Virus record (IMG/VR): IMGVR_UViG_3300048918_000297
Location: 1-21,832 of that record
DNA length: 21,832 nt
Reading direction: 5' to 3' (one strand)
From: a virus
Part shown: piece by piece, positions 1 through 6,200 of the stretch
Position numbering within the stretch: the first letter of the stretch is position 1
How the letters are laid out: the number at the start of each line of letters is the position of its first letter
Program-made: the position numbers and the translations under genes
The notes under the pieces: model-generated
The model's database searches: none
The model's input: the letters and a program-made list of their open reading frames with translations, nothing else
Told to the model about the DNA's origin: nothing

Positions 1-17
1 GACAGGTGGTATCCGCG

Positions 18-359
18 ATGACGTGGGTCGTGATCTGGATCGAGACGGACGGCACGTTCTGCATCCGGAACAGTCGTACCCTGGACCTCGCGCTGACCGT
101 GGAGCAGAACACCAGCGAGAGCGGGCTGCCCACGATGATGTTCTCGAGCGACGAGTTCATCCGGCGGGTGTCCCAGCCCGACGACCGGCTGGTCGAGGAA
201 GCCTGCGAGGTGATGCACGACGCCTACGAGAAGGCCGCGCTCGGGGCCGGGTGGGAGACGAACCCCGCCAGTCGGAAGCCGTGGGCCGACGTGCCCGAGG
301 CGAACAAGGCGACCATGCGCGCAGCCGTGATCGCCCTCCTGGGGTGGTTGGACGATTGA
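18..359 (+). CDS. Hypothetical phage protein (113 aa)
   Basis: The ATG at 18 is preceded by an AGGTGG Shine-Dalgarno at 4-9. An in-frame GTG at 6 lies inside that site and is less likely. The N-terminal third is hydrophobic/beta-like (WVVIWIETDG). The rest is helical and contains a segment with GWETNPASRKPWADVPE followed by a hydrophobic helix ending LLGWLDD. I do not recognise a named family. It overlaps the next gene by TGATG, so it is translationally coupled to it. Only 17 bases precede it, so its operon position is unknown. Confidence 0.8.
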   Translation: MTWVVIWIETDGTFCIRNSRTLDLALTVEQNTSESGLPTMMFSSDEFIRRVSQPDDRLVEEACEVMHDAYEKAALGAGWETNPASRKPWADVPEANKATMRAAVIALLGWLDD

Positions 360-523
360 TGGCGATCGACTACGAAGGGTTGGCGAACTCCGTGGAGGAG
401 ATGCGGGAGATCTTCCGGGCGATGGTCGCCGGTCTGGTGGCCGACGGCTTCACCGAGGAGCAGGCACGGGCGCTGGTCGTAGAGATCACTACCCGGCAGA
501 TCAAGGAGGACGAAGATGAGTGA
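359..523 (+). CDS. Small hypothetical protein (54 aa)
   Basis: It starts at the ATG that shares its A with the previous TGA stop. The product is acidic and helical, with MREIFRAMVAGLVADGFTEEQARALV resembling a single helix-turn-helix-like helical pair and a charged KEDEDE tail. The FTEEQA segment is common in small phage helical proteins but is not diagnostic. The next gene starts 8 bases before this one ends. Function unknown. Confidence 0.75.
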   Translation: MAIDYEGLANSVEEMREIFRAMVAGLVADGFTEEQARALVVEITTRQIKEDEDE

Positions 524-722
524 CGCTGAGATCATCCCGCATGACGAGGCCGAGGCGGTCATCCGTCACACGTCCGACGTCGGGCTGTTGCGGGCCTTCG
601 CTGCCCTGACCCACCGTCTCCACGTTGCCGACCGGGAGCGGACCGCAGCCGCTCCGATCATCCGCGGTCAGCGGGACAGGGTGGAAGCCGAGATCCTAGG
701 AAGGATGCGCCGCCATGAGTGA
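516..722 (+). CDS. Small hypothetical helical protein (68 aa)
   Basis: ATG at 516 has a strong AAGGAGG site at 504-510 inside the preceding gene, and the two reading frames overlap by 8 bases. The product is charged and helical, with HRLHVADRERTAA and a basic C-terminus EAEILGRMRRHE. No Cys, membrane segment or known motif is seen. The next gene starts at 715 in an 8-base overlap, continuing the tightly packed early operon. Function unknown. Confidence 0.75.
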   Translation: MSDAEIIPHDEAEAVIRHTSDVGLLRAFAALTHRLHVADRERTAAAPIIRGQRDRVEAEILGRMRRHE

Positions 723-1005
723 CGAACTACACCCCTCGCATCGCTGGGGCGAGCGAGCCTTCTGGGGAGAGATGCAGCCCGCCTGCCTGGACTGCCACGT
801 CTTCGGTTTCGAGGACGAGCCGGGTGCGTTCACCGAGTGCCCTGGACCGCCGGAGACTCCCACCCCGAAGGGAAAGAAGGAGAAGGGAGCTCCGTGCTGG
901 GCGACCTTCGAGTCCGTCTACATGCCGGGGCACACTCACCTCTGCGAGATCGACGAGCACACCGGACATCACGTCTGCGCCGACTGCGGCAGGTTCTTCG
1001 GATGA
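715..1005 (+). CDS. Cys/His-rich probable zinc-binding protein (96 aa)
   Basis: ATG at 715 follows AGGAAGG at about 699-705. Putative metal ligands occur in two groups: C24, C27 and C42 near the N-terminus, and C77 plus C88-x2-C91 in a CADCG knuckle at the C-terminus, with several nearby His. A Pro/Lys-rich stretch (about residues 47-58) separates them. The pattern suggests one or two structural zinc sites, but the family is not recognised. The TGA stop overlaps the start of the nuclease gene as ATGA, so the two are probably co-translated. Confidence 0.75.
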   Translation: MSDELHPSHRWGERAFWGEMQPACLDCHVFGFEDEPGAFTECPGPPETPTPKGKKEKGAPCWATFESVYMPGHTHLCEIDEHTGHHVCADCGRFFG

Positions 1006-1274
1006 GGGAGAACCGGGTGGAGGCGACTCTCCGTACATCCGTCCGAGATCGCGGAGGCTGGGCGATCAAGCTTCTTCCCTCGGTGTCCGGCCTACCCGAC
1101 CGCATCGTGCTCATGCCCGGTGGGCGACTCTACTTCGTGGAGCTGAAGTCTCCCACCGGAACGGTGAAGCCCCACCAGACGGTGATCCACAACCGACTGC
1201 GGAGTCTCGGATTTACCGTGGAGGTCCTCACCCATCCCGACGCCGTCAAGTCTTGGGTCGCCGCCCTGCCCTGA
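1002..1274 (+). CDS. VRR-NUC domain nuclease
   Basis: This 90-residue protein is a minimal VRR-NUC (PD-(D/E)xK superfamily) nuclease. The expected order of active-site residues is present: E7 in the first helix (RENRVEATL), D33 in GLPDR, E47 and K49 in FVELK, and Q59 in HQTV. VRR-NUC proteins in phages are usually encoded with SNF2-type helicases and replication genes, which fits the helicase at 6804. Substrate is inferred to be branched or structured DNA. The ATG at 1002 overlaps the preceding TGA (ATGA) and has no strong site of its own. A longer upstream extension in this frame has no sensible start and lies on another gene. Confidence 0.92.
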   Translation: MRENRVEATLRTSVRDRGGWAIKLLPSVSGLPDRIVLMPGGRLYFVELKSPTGTVKPHQTVIHNRLRSLGFTVEVLTHPDAVKSWVAALP

Positions 1275-1290
1275 GCCCTGTACGCCTCAC

Positions 1291-1344
1291 TGCGGCTCGC
1301 AGGAGGCAGGGGTGGGCCAACACACCCACCCCACCCCCCGCGAG
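1291..1344 (+). terminator. GC-rich hairpin after the first operon, possible terminator
   Basis: A perfect 8-bp inverted repeat GGGGTGGG (1309-1316) / CCCACCCC (1325-1332) has an 8-base loop. CTCGC (1296-1300) can pair with GCGAG (1340-1344) outside it. It lies 34 bases after the VRR-NUC stop and before the next promoter-like cassette. There is no T-run, so it is not a classical intrinsic terminator, although GC-rich actinobacterial terminators often lack one. Bases 1345-1428 hold nothing else that I recognise. Confidence 0.4.
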
Positions 1345-1428
1345 TCTGACAGGCCCCTCTCCGACACGCCTGCGCCTCGTCCTACGCTCCCCGTGCCAGC
1401 GCGCACGCCACACGCGGGTAGACTCCCC

Positions 1429-1509
1429 CGGCTAGCAGGAGCCTAACTCCACGTGCTAGGCTAGCCGCACTAGGCAACGCGGGGGGACGTCCCTCGTTAC
1501 AGAGAAAGG
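1429..1509 (+). promoter_or_regulatory. Repeated promoter/leader cassette, copy A
   Basis: Core GCTAGGCTAG (1455-1464) contains the actinobacterial -10-like TAGGCT (1457-1462). Then come AGGCAAC, a hairpin (AACG 1476-1479 with CGTT 1495-1498; GGGG 1481-1484 with CCCT 1491-1494) and GAGAAAGG (1502-1509), 7 bases before the GTG at 1517. An upstream CGGCTAGC (1429-1436) is the inverted complement of GCTAGCCG (1460-1467). No TTGACA-like -35 is seen. The same layout recurs at 2888, 8439 and 12890, and in shortened form at 18894. Confidence 0.7.
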
Positions 1510-1516
1510 TGTCATA

Positions 1517-1816
1517 GTGTCTACCTCTACGAACCCGTGGATCCAGAGCAAGCACGGCCCGCTCCTCGAGAAGATGGTGACGGAGCATGGCGACGCGCTG
1601 AAGGAGCGCTACCACACCGAGGACGTGTTCTTCGCCCTCTGGCTGCACGCGCTGAACCGGGCAGTCCAGCGGCGGGTGCTGGTCTCCTTCGACGACCTGG
1701 AGGACTGGGACTACTGGTCGGCGTACGACGCGGGCCAGTCGCCCCAGGAAGCGGCCCTCGAGATGCTGGCCGACAACGGCTGGGACGACGCGTACGACGT
1801 GGACGTAATCGGATGA
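1517..1816 (+). CDS. Hypothetical acidic protein (99 aa)
   Basis: First gene after cassette A. The GTG at 1517 is fixed by GAGAAAGG at 1502-1509. The product is acidic and rich in aromatic residues (YHTEDVFFALWLHALNRAV, then FDDLEDWDYWSAYDAG), mostly helical, with no Cys and no membrane segment. I do not recognise the family. The strongly acidic, compact composition would fit a small DNA-mimic or host-interaction protein, but this is only a guess from composition. It ends in an ATGA overlap with the next gene. Confidence 0.8.
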   Translation: MSTSTNPWIQSKHGPLLEKMVTEHGDALKERYHTEDVFFALWLHALNRAVQRRVLVSFDDLEDWDYWSAYDAGQSPQEAALEMLADNGWDDAYDVDVIG

Positions 1817-2145
1817 CCACGAAGCCTTACAACCTCATGCTCCACTACGACCCGACCGCCGTATGCACCGTCATGGTCGGCACCGGGGCGCTGATGCACC
1901 CGGTCTGCGGCCAGTCCGAGGAGATCGGCGTGACCCAGCACCCGAACCTCGTCGAATGCACGAAGTGCAAGCGCATCCTCGCGACCACTGCTCCCGAGAA
2001 GATGTTCCTGGTGTGCATCGGCTGCGGCGAGGCCTTCGACAGCATGACCGCCGCGCACGAGCACGGCGTCTTCATCCCCGGCCCGGACCCGTCGTGGTGC
2101 GGCGAAGAGGGATTCAACATCATGCCCGAGAGCGAGGCGCTGTGA
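1813..2145 (+). CDS. Zinc-finger-like hypothetical protein (110 aa)
   Basis: ATG at 1813 overlaps the previous TGA. The centre carries CTKCK and then CIGCGEAF followed about ten residues later by HEH, which resembles a zinc ribbon or degenerate C2H2 finger. The N-terminus has another Cys and His pair (MHPVCGQ). Metal binding is inferred from these CxxC pairs and the family is not recognised. It belongs to a run of small CxxC proteins in this part of the window. The next gene begins in a GTGA overlap. Confidence 0.75.
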   Translation: MTTKPYNLMLHYDPTAVCTVMVGTGALMHPVCGQSEEIGVTQHPNLVECTKCKRILATTAPEKMFLVCIGCGEAFDSMTAAHEHGVFIPGPDPSWCGEEGFNIMPESEAL

Positions 2146-2291
2146 GCAACATCGCGAACGAACTGGAGTACTACATTGCACGGAAGCCGACCAGCGATGA
2201 GATCGCCCAGGCTGACGAGTGGCTGTTGGACAACCCCGGCGGAGACCTGAGCGAGTACGTCTCCGCCATGATCGAGATCGGAGCGCTGTGA
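2142..2291 (+). CDS. Small hypothetical protein (49 aa)
   Basis: GTG at 2142 overlaps the previous TGA (GTGA). The product is acidic and helical (ELEYYIARKPTSDEIAQADEWLL), without Cys. Both ends are fixed by four-base overlaps with neighbours, which supports it as a real gene despite its size. Function unknown. Confidence 0.65.
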   Translation: MSNIANELEYYIARKPTSDEIAQADEWLLDNPGGDLSEYVSAMIEIGAL

Positions 2292-2431
2292 AGAAGCGAG
2301 TCATCTGCGAAGAATGCGGGCACCACTTCGTCATCGGCACCGTCGACCACGACGGCGTGCTGATCGGTGACCCGTGCCCGAAGTGCGGGTACTACGTGAC
2401 GAGATACATGCCGGGGCAGGAGCCGAAGTGA
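2288..2431 (+). CDS. Zinc-ribbon mini-protein (47 aa)
   Basis: GTG at 2288 sits in a GTGA overlap. The whole protein is essentially one zinc ribbon: CEECG near the N-terminus, a beta-like DHDGVLIGD turn, then CPKCGYYV. The four Cys are correctly spaced for a structural Zn site. Such minimal ribbons could bind nucleic acid or a host protein, but nothing in the sequence says which. It ends in another GTGA overlap with the HNH gene. Confidence 0.75.
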   Translation: MKKRVICEECGHHFVIGTVDHDGVLIGDPCPKCGYYVTRYMPGQEPK

Positions 2432-2919
2432 CCGACCTGAAGTACGGTCTTCCTGCCCACTTGATCGGCACCCCTGATGAGAACGGTTGCGAGATCTGGC
2501 TCGGCTACATCAGTCACGGGGGGTATGGAGCCTATGGGAAGCATGTGAAGCCCGCGCACAGACTCGTATTCACGTTTGTCTACGGTGAGATTCCGGCTGG
2601 CATCCAACTTGATCACATATGTCACGTCAAAGCCTGCGTGGCTCCAGAGCATCTCCAGATGGTAACTCCTAAGCAGAACATGGAGAACCGAAAGGGACCG
2701 CAACGGAACAGTACGTCGGGTATCCGTGGCGTCCACTGGAACACACGTGAAAAGAAGTGGCGCGTTCAGGTGAAACACAACGGGAAGATCTATTGGGGAG
2801 GTCGGTTCACCGATCTTACTGAAGCCGAGAAGGCTGCGATCGCCTTACGAAATCGGCTCTTCACAAACAACCTGGGGGATCGCGAGAGGCTAGCCGCGAT
2901 GGCCCACCTGCTAGGCTAG
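2428..2919 (+). CDS. HNH endonuclease with AP2-like DNA-binding domain
   Basis: The central HNH nuclease module (about residues 40-90) shows LDHICH (D62, H63), C65, C70, the APEHL histidine (H75) and a QNMENR asparagine segment, as in free-standing phage homing-type HNH enzymes. The C-terminal part (about 94-145) reads SGIRGVHWNTREKKW... GGRFTDLTEAEKAA, an AP2/ERF-like DNA-binding domain commonly found behind HNH. Base composition is visibly less GC-rich than neighbours and codon use differs (AAT, ATA, TTT, TTA), consistent with recent acquisition. GTG at 2428 is in a GTGA overlap. Its TAG stop (2917-2919) lies inside promoter-like cassette B. Confidence 0.92.
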   Translation: MTDLKYGLPAHLIGTPDENGCEIWLGYISHGGYGAYGKHVKPAHRLVFTFVYGEIPAGIQLDHICHVKACVAPEHLQMVTPKQNMENRKGPQRNSTSGIRGVHWNTREKKWRVQVKHNGKIYWGGRFTDLTEAEKAAIALRNRLFTNNLGDRERLAAMAHLLG

Positions 2920-2967
2920 CCGGTACAGGCAACGCGCCGGGGATCAGCCTCGGCGGTGAGAGAAAGG
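2888..2967 (+). promoter_or_regulatory. Repeated promoter/leader cassette, copy B
   Basis: GCTAGGCTAGCC (2910-2921) carries TAGGCT (2912-2917). AGGCAAC follows, then a clean hairpin CGCCGGGG (2935-2942) / CCTCGGCG (2948-2955) with a 5-base loop and one G-U pair, then GAGAAAGG (2960-2967) 6 bases before the GTG at 2974. An upstream palindrome GGCTAGCC (2888-2895), still inside the HNH coding region, repeats the core motif. The layout matches copies A, C and D. Confidence 0.75.
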
Positions 2968-2973
2968 CACGAA

Positions 2974-3285
2974 GTGAGTGAGTTCAACGACCTCAGCGAC
3001 GAGGGCAAGATGGCCCTCCAGCAGGAGTTCGAGGACAGGGCCACCACGCGGGAGCGGCGGATCGAACTGCTCACGCTCGTACGGGAGGGGGCTGACGAGG
3101 CCAAGATGGGCCGTCCCTGCCCGATGTGCAAGCACTACCCGTTCTTCGCACCCCACGACGAGGCGCTCATCGAGGGCCACGTCTACAGCCACGACGGCGT
3201 GGCCGAGATCCGGATCACCGGGTACTGCGAGTTCTGCTTCGACAAGATCACGGCAGAGCCGGAGGAGGAAGAGCCGGATGAGTGA
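2974..3285 (+). CDS. CxxC zinc-ribbon-like protein (103 aa)
   Basis: First gene after cassette B. The GTG at 2974 is fixed by the GAGAAAGG site. An in-frame upstream ATG at 2956 lies within the leader hairpin and is unlikely. Residues 1-45 form a charged helix. Two knuckles, CPMCK and CEFCF, flank a beta-rich HVYSHDGVAEIRITGY segment, giving a four-Cys ribbon. The C-terminus is acidic (EPEEEEPDE). Family not recognised. It overlaps the next gene by 8 bases. Confidence 0.8.
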   Translation: MSEFNDLSDEGKMALQQEFEDRATTRERRIELLTLVREGADEAKMGRPCPMCKHYPFFAPHDEALIEGHVYSHDGVAEIRITGYCEFCFDKITAEPEEEEPDE

Positions 3286-3574
3286 CAACCCGGTGTACCG
3301 CGACGGGGTGATCCACGTCTGCGCTCACAAGTGCAAGACGTGCATCTATCGCCCCGGCAACCTCATGTACTTGGAGGAGGGGAGGAAGGACCGCATGGAA
3401 GCGGAGGCCGTAGCCGCCGAGTCCGTCATCCCCTGCCACCGGACGCTCGGGCCGGGGGCTGCGATCTGCCGCGGATACTGGGACACTCAGTGGCGCAACG
3501 TCTTTCCGCTGCGTCTAGCCGTGGCGACAGGGATAGTCGAAGAGTTGGATCCAGACAGTAAGGAAGTGATGTGA
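3278..3574 (+). CDS. Conserved-looking Cys-rich phage protein (98 aa)
   Basis: ATG at 3278 follows GGAGGAGG at about 3261-3268. The N-terminus has HVCAHKCKTCIYRPGN (C15, C19, C22), a basic helix follows, then PCHRTLG and a final CRGYWD. The Cys/His order C-x3-C-x2-C ... CH ... C could bind zinc or an Fe-S cluster. I recall similar CKxC...PCH...CRG(Y/F) proteins in actinophage early regions, but no function is known to me. It overlaps the next gene by four bases (GTGA). Confidence 0.8.
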   Translation: MSDNPVYRDGVIHVCAHKCKTCIYRPGNLMYLEEGRKDRMEAEAVAAESVIPCHRTLGPGAAICRGYWDTQWRNVFPLRLAVATGIVEELDPDSKEVM

Positions 3575-4755
3575 GTACCGATCAGGCTCAGGCCGTCTAC
3601 GCGGCCGAGGACCTCTGGTCCGCCAAGGAGCCACAGGCCCGAATCCGCTTCGCGGACTGGCGCAACGTCCAGCCGTTCTACGTCAAGCTCGCAGCACGGT
3701 TCCGTGAGGCCGACGTCTACGTCTTACCACCCACCGTACGACCGCGGAAGGGTGCGCTCCAGGCGCACTACGACACGGGGCTCAAGTCGGTGTTCATGCC
3801 GCCGTACGACAGCGGTGGAGTCTGGGCGCTGAACACGGGCACCGCGATCCACGAGTTCGCACACCACCTGTCGCCGGGCGCGGGGCACGGACCGGCCTTC
3901 CGACAGGCGATGATCGACTGCCTGGAGATGCTCGGGTGGGACGCCGAACTGCTGGCCGATTGCTACGAGCAGGCGGGCCTCGCCATGAGCGACAAGGCCG
4001 AGGGAATCACCGACAAGGTGAGCAAGTTGATCGAGCACGCGGACGGGCAGGGTCGTACCCCGGAGGAGAAGAAGACCTTCCTCGAGAAGGCGGAGCGGCT
4101 GGCCGCCGAACACTCACTCAACCTCGCGCTCCTGCGGAAGAAGCAGGCGGACGCAGCAGGTCACCGTATCGAGGAGCGACCCATCACCGGAGAGTTGTTC
4201 CCGCTGACATCCCTGCCGAACGTGACGTACCGCAACCTCGCCGTGGAGTTGGGTAGCGCGATCGCACGGGCGCACGGCGCGCAGTGTACGATCCGAGGGA
4301 AGTCAACGTTCATGACGTTCTACGGCTTCTCCGAGGACGTCAACCTCACGGAGCTCATGCTCGCCCGTATCACGCCCATGATGTTCGAGGAGAGCGACGA
4401 CTACCTCAAGTCACCAGAGCACAAGCACTCCGGGGCAGCGGCGACCAGCGCACGGATCACGTTCTGCAAGAACTTCGCGTGGGAGGTAGGCCGCAGGCTG
4501 ACCGAGGCCGTGAAGCAGACCGAGCGAGCGGTGCAGGAGACACTGGCGATCACCGACGGCACCGTCAGCACGGAACTCGTGATGCGCGAGAAGGCCCTCG
4601 AGGTTGCGGACTACGTCGCCTACGAGTTCAAGCGTCAAGGCGTGAAGGGATCCTGGAAGGGGAGCAACTCCTCAGCCTGGAGCGGAAACGCAGCCGATGC
4701 GGGCAGGGTGTCCGCGAAGAACGTCAACCTGTTCGGACGAAAGGAACTGTCATGA
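3571..4755 (+). CDS. Zincin-type metallopeptidase-like protein with DUF2786-like region
   Basis: This 394-residue protein starts at GTG 3571 in a GTGA overlap. Residues 94-106 read HEFAHHLSPGAGH, a gluzincin-like HExxH (H94, E95, H98) with a plausible third ligand at H106, followed by GPAFRQAM as in SprT/Wss1-like domains. Residues about 150-190 (VSKLIEHADGQGRT... LEKAERLAAEHSLN) look like the helical DUF2786 domain, and the C-terminal half resembles the region that usually follows it in phage proteins. DUF2786 proteins have no established activity. SprT-like enzymes cleave DNA-bound proteins, so a role in clearing protein from phage DNA is possible but inferred. Confidence 0.75.
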   Translation: MSTDQAQAVYAAEDLWSAKEPQARIRFADWRNVQPFYVKLAARFREADVYVLPPTVRPRKGALQAHYDTGLKSVFMPPYDSGGVWALNTGTAIHEFAHHLSPGAGHGPAFRQAMIDCLEMLGWDAELLADCYEQAGLAMSDKAEGITDKVSKLIEHADGQGRTPEEKKTFLEKAERLAAEHSLNLALLRKKQADAAGHRIEERPITGELFPLTSLPNVTYRNLAVELGSAIARAHGAQCTIRGKSTFMTFYGFSEDVNLTELMLARITPMMFEESDDYLKSPEHKHSGAAATSARITFCKNFAWEVGRRLTEAVKQTERAVQETLAITDGTVSTELVMREKALEVADYVAYEFKRQGVKGSWKGSNSSAWSGNAADAGRVSAKNVNLFGRKELS

Positions 4756-4973
4756 CCACCGAGCATCTCAGTGACCAGCAGATCGCACGAGTGGAGGCGC
4801 TCCACGCGGCGCGGGAGATCGGCCGCAAGAGCGCCGGTCCCTTCGGGGCACAGACCCCTCCCGACACCACGGACCTCGTGGACCTCGCCGAGTACATCCT
4901 CAACGGGACACACCCGATGGACCGGTACAACACCGAGGAGGTGAAGACCAATGGAGACCAGGACGATGCCTGA
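4752..4973 (+). CDS. Hypothetical protein (73 aa)
   Basis: ATG at 4752 overlaps the preceding TGA and has AAGGA at about 4740-4744. The product is hydrophilic: a helical N-terminus (LSDQQIARVEALHAAREIG), a Pro/Thr-rich middle, then LVDLAEYILNGTHPMDRY and an acidic tail. No motif is recognised. The LVDLAEYILNG segment resembles short helices seen in many small phage proteins of unknown role. The next gene starts inside it at 4951. Confidence 0.7.
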   Translation: MTTEHLSDQQIARVEALHAAREIGRKSAGPFGAQTPPDTTDLVDLAEYILNGTHPMDRYNTEEVKTNGDQDDA

Positions 4974-5208
4974 GAACCTGCGCGGGCGACAGCCCGGAGG
5001 TGAGGAGGCACGGTTCCGGTGGGCGTTCTACGAGTGCCTTCGCCGCGACCCGAACACGGCTCCCAGCCCCACGGCGATCAACCTGCTGCTGGAGAAGCCG
5101 CCGCCCCTGAACATGCTGACGGGACGTAAGTCGGTGATCCGCCGCCAACTCCTCGAGGAGGAGGGGTTCGTGCAGGATGGGAAGTGGTCACGTTGGCACC
5201 GACCTTGA
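4951..5208 (+). CDS. Hypothetical basic protein, possibly winged-helix-like (85 aa)
   Basis: ATG at 4951 is favoured over the one at 4966 because AGGAGGTG lies at 4936-4943. The product is basic and helical: FRWAFYECLRRDPN, a TAINLLLEKPPP turn, then GRKSVIRRQLLEEEGF and a beta-like VQDGKWSRW. A helix-turn-helix followed by a short hairpin would fit a small winged-helix DNA-binding protein, but that is inferred from pattern only. It overlaps the previous gene by 23 bases. Confidence 0.7.
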   Translation: METRTMPENLRGRQPGGEEARFRWAFYECLRRDPNTAPSPTAINLLLEKPPPLNMLTGRKSVIRRQLLEEEGFVQDGKWSRWHRP

Positions 5209-5462
5209 GGAACTGTACGTGCGAGACGCCGGAACCCTCGGGCACTCTGAACGGTGGCGTCGAGATCTGCATGAACTGTGGTTGGGAGATCACGCGGACC
5301 AAGAACGTCTACCGACTCCAGGGGCCGGACGGCCAGACGTACAACCTGACGACCCGGGAGGCGATCAACGCACGGATCGAGAGAGGATGGGCAGAGTGGG
5401 TCGGCACTGACTACGACGAGAAGACGGACACCTACGTCCACTACGCAGATAGGATTACCTGA
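5184..5462 (+). CDS. Zinc-ribbon-like hypothetical protein (92 aa)
   Basis: Reading frame from GTG 5184. TTG 5205, which overlaps the previous TGA as TTGA, is an equally plausible start and would remove seven residues. The N-terminus has CTCETP and then CMNCGWEI, a Cys4-type ribbon. The rest is YRLQGPDGQTYNLTTREAINARIERGWAEW, a short beta/helix segment that may recognise a repeated structural theme. Family not recognised. The TGA stop overlaps the next ATG. Confidence 0.7.
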   Translation: MVTLAPTLRNCTCETPEPSGTLNGGVEICMNCGWEITRTKNVYRLQGPDGQTYNLTTREAINARIERGWAEWVGTDYDEKTDTYVHYADRIT

Positions 5463-5761
5463 TGGCACGGAAGAGAAAGCCGCGCTTCACACAGAAGGGA
5501 CACCCGTGGCAACCGACAGACGATCAACTCCTGTGCCGGGACCTCCAGCACTCGTGGGCTCCGCACACCGCACGGAGCACCGTGGAGGGGTACGTCCGTA
5601 CGCTGAAGTGTACGAGATGCGTTGCCGAGAAGGTGCAGCACCTAGACCGAGAGGGCTACATCGTCTCTACCCGGATGGTCTATCCGCTGGGCTACCTTCG
5701 CCCCGGCGAGGGTCGTCTCACCCGCGACGAGCGGGCCACCCTGAGAGTGAGAAACCTGTGA
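5462..5761 (+). CDS. Hypothetical basic CxxC protein (99 aa)
   Basis: ATG at 5462 is in a TGATG overlap. The N-terminus is strongly basic (ARKRKPRFTQKG). A central segment CRDLQHSW ... LKCTRCVAEK supplies three to four possible metal ligands. The C-terminus resembles a Tyr/Arg-rich tail (YPLGYLRPGEGRLTRDE). The order C-x-HxW...C-x2-C resembles a small Zn ribbon seen in actinophage proteins where LxC and HxW occur together. Function unknown. Confidence 0.75.
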   Translation: MARKRKPRFTQKGHPWQPTDDQLLCRDLQHSWAPHTARSTVEGYVRTLKCTRCVAEKVQHLDREGYIVSTRMVYPLGYLRPGEGRLTRDERATLRVRNL

Positions 5762-5919
5762 TGAGATGCCCACACTGCGGCGAGGACGAGGTGATCACGG
5801 TCGACACGAACTGCCCCAACCCGGAAGAGCCCGGCGAGACGCTGGCGTTCGCCGTCTGCCGGAACTGCGACTACGGGATCAACGAGCACACGGAGGGTTA
5901 CTGCTCATGCGCCGAGTAA
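5761..5919 (+). CDS. Zinc-ribbon mini-protein (52 aa)
   Basis: ATG at 5761 overlaps the previous TGA. The product begins MRCPHCGEDEV, continues TNCPNPEEPG, then VCRNCDYGI and ends YCSCAE, giving eight Cys in 52 residues. CPHCG...CRNC is a classic four-Cys zinc ribbon and the remaining Cys could complete a second site. The next gene starts at 5907 inside its last codons, so the two are coupled. Function unknown. Confidence 0.75.
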   Translation: MRCPHCGEDEVITVDTNCPNPEEPGETLAFAVCRNCDYGINEHTEGYCSCAE

Positions 5920-6200
5920 GCATCGTGGTCACCTGCGACGCCTGCAACGAAGAGGTCGAGGAGGAGAACGAGGGGGACAGCGTCCTTCGGTTCAGCGTGC
6001 GCGGCGAGGAGCGGGAGATGGACATCTGCGGCGAGTGCCTCGGCGGGACGTTCTTGCAGGAGGCCCGCCCCGTGAACAACCGCAAGAAGCGGAAGGCCAC
6101 ACCCAAGGGCCTCATGATCCCTTGCGACGACTGCGACAAGTCGTTCGGCACGATGCGCGGGCTCAACCACCATAAGACGAGGATGCACGGTGAAGCCTGA
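5907..6200 (+). CDS. Protein with N-terminal Cys4 motif and C-terminal C2H2 zinc finger (97 aa)
   Basis: ATG at 5907 has GGAGGG at about 5892-5897. The N-terminal half has CDACNEE ... DICGECLGG, a Cys4 site on an acidic scaffold. A basic linker (NNRKKRKATPKG) leads to a textbook C2H2 finger near the C-terminus: C73-x2-C76-x12-H89-x4-H94, with the expected F (KSF) and L (GL) core residues. The finger plus basic linker suggests nucleic-acid binding. It overlaps the previous gene by 13 bases and the next by 11. Confidence 0.8.
   Translation: MRRVSIVVTCDACNEEVEEENEGDSVLRFSVRGEEREMDICGECLGGTFLQEARPVNNRKKRKATPKGLMIPCDDCDKSFGTMRGLNHHKTRMHGEA

Noticed and set aside
719-1435. A 238-codon + strand frame covering the Cys-rich gene and the VRR-NUC gene.
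   Set aside because: It is Arg/Ser/Pro-rich without motifs and overlaps two well-supported genes in other frames.
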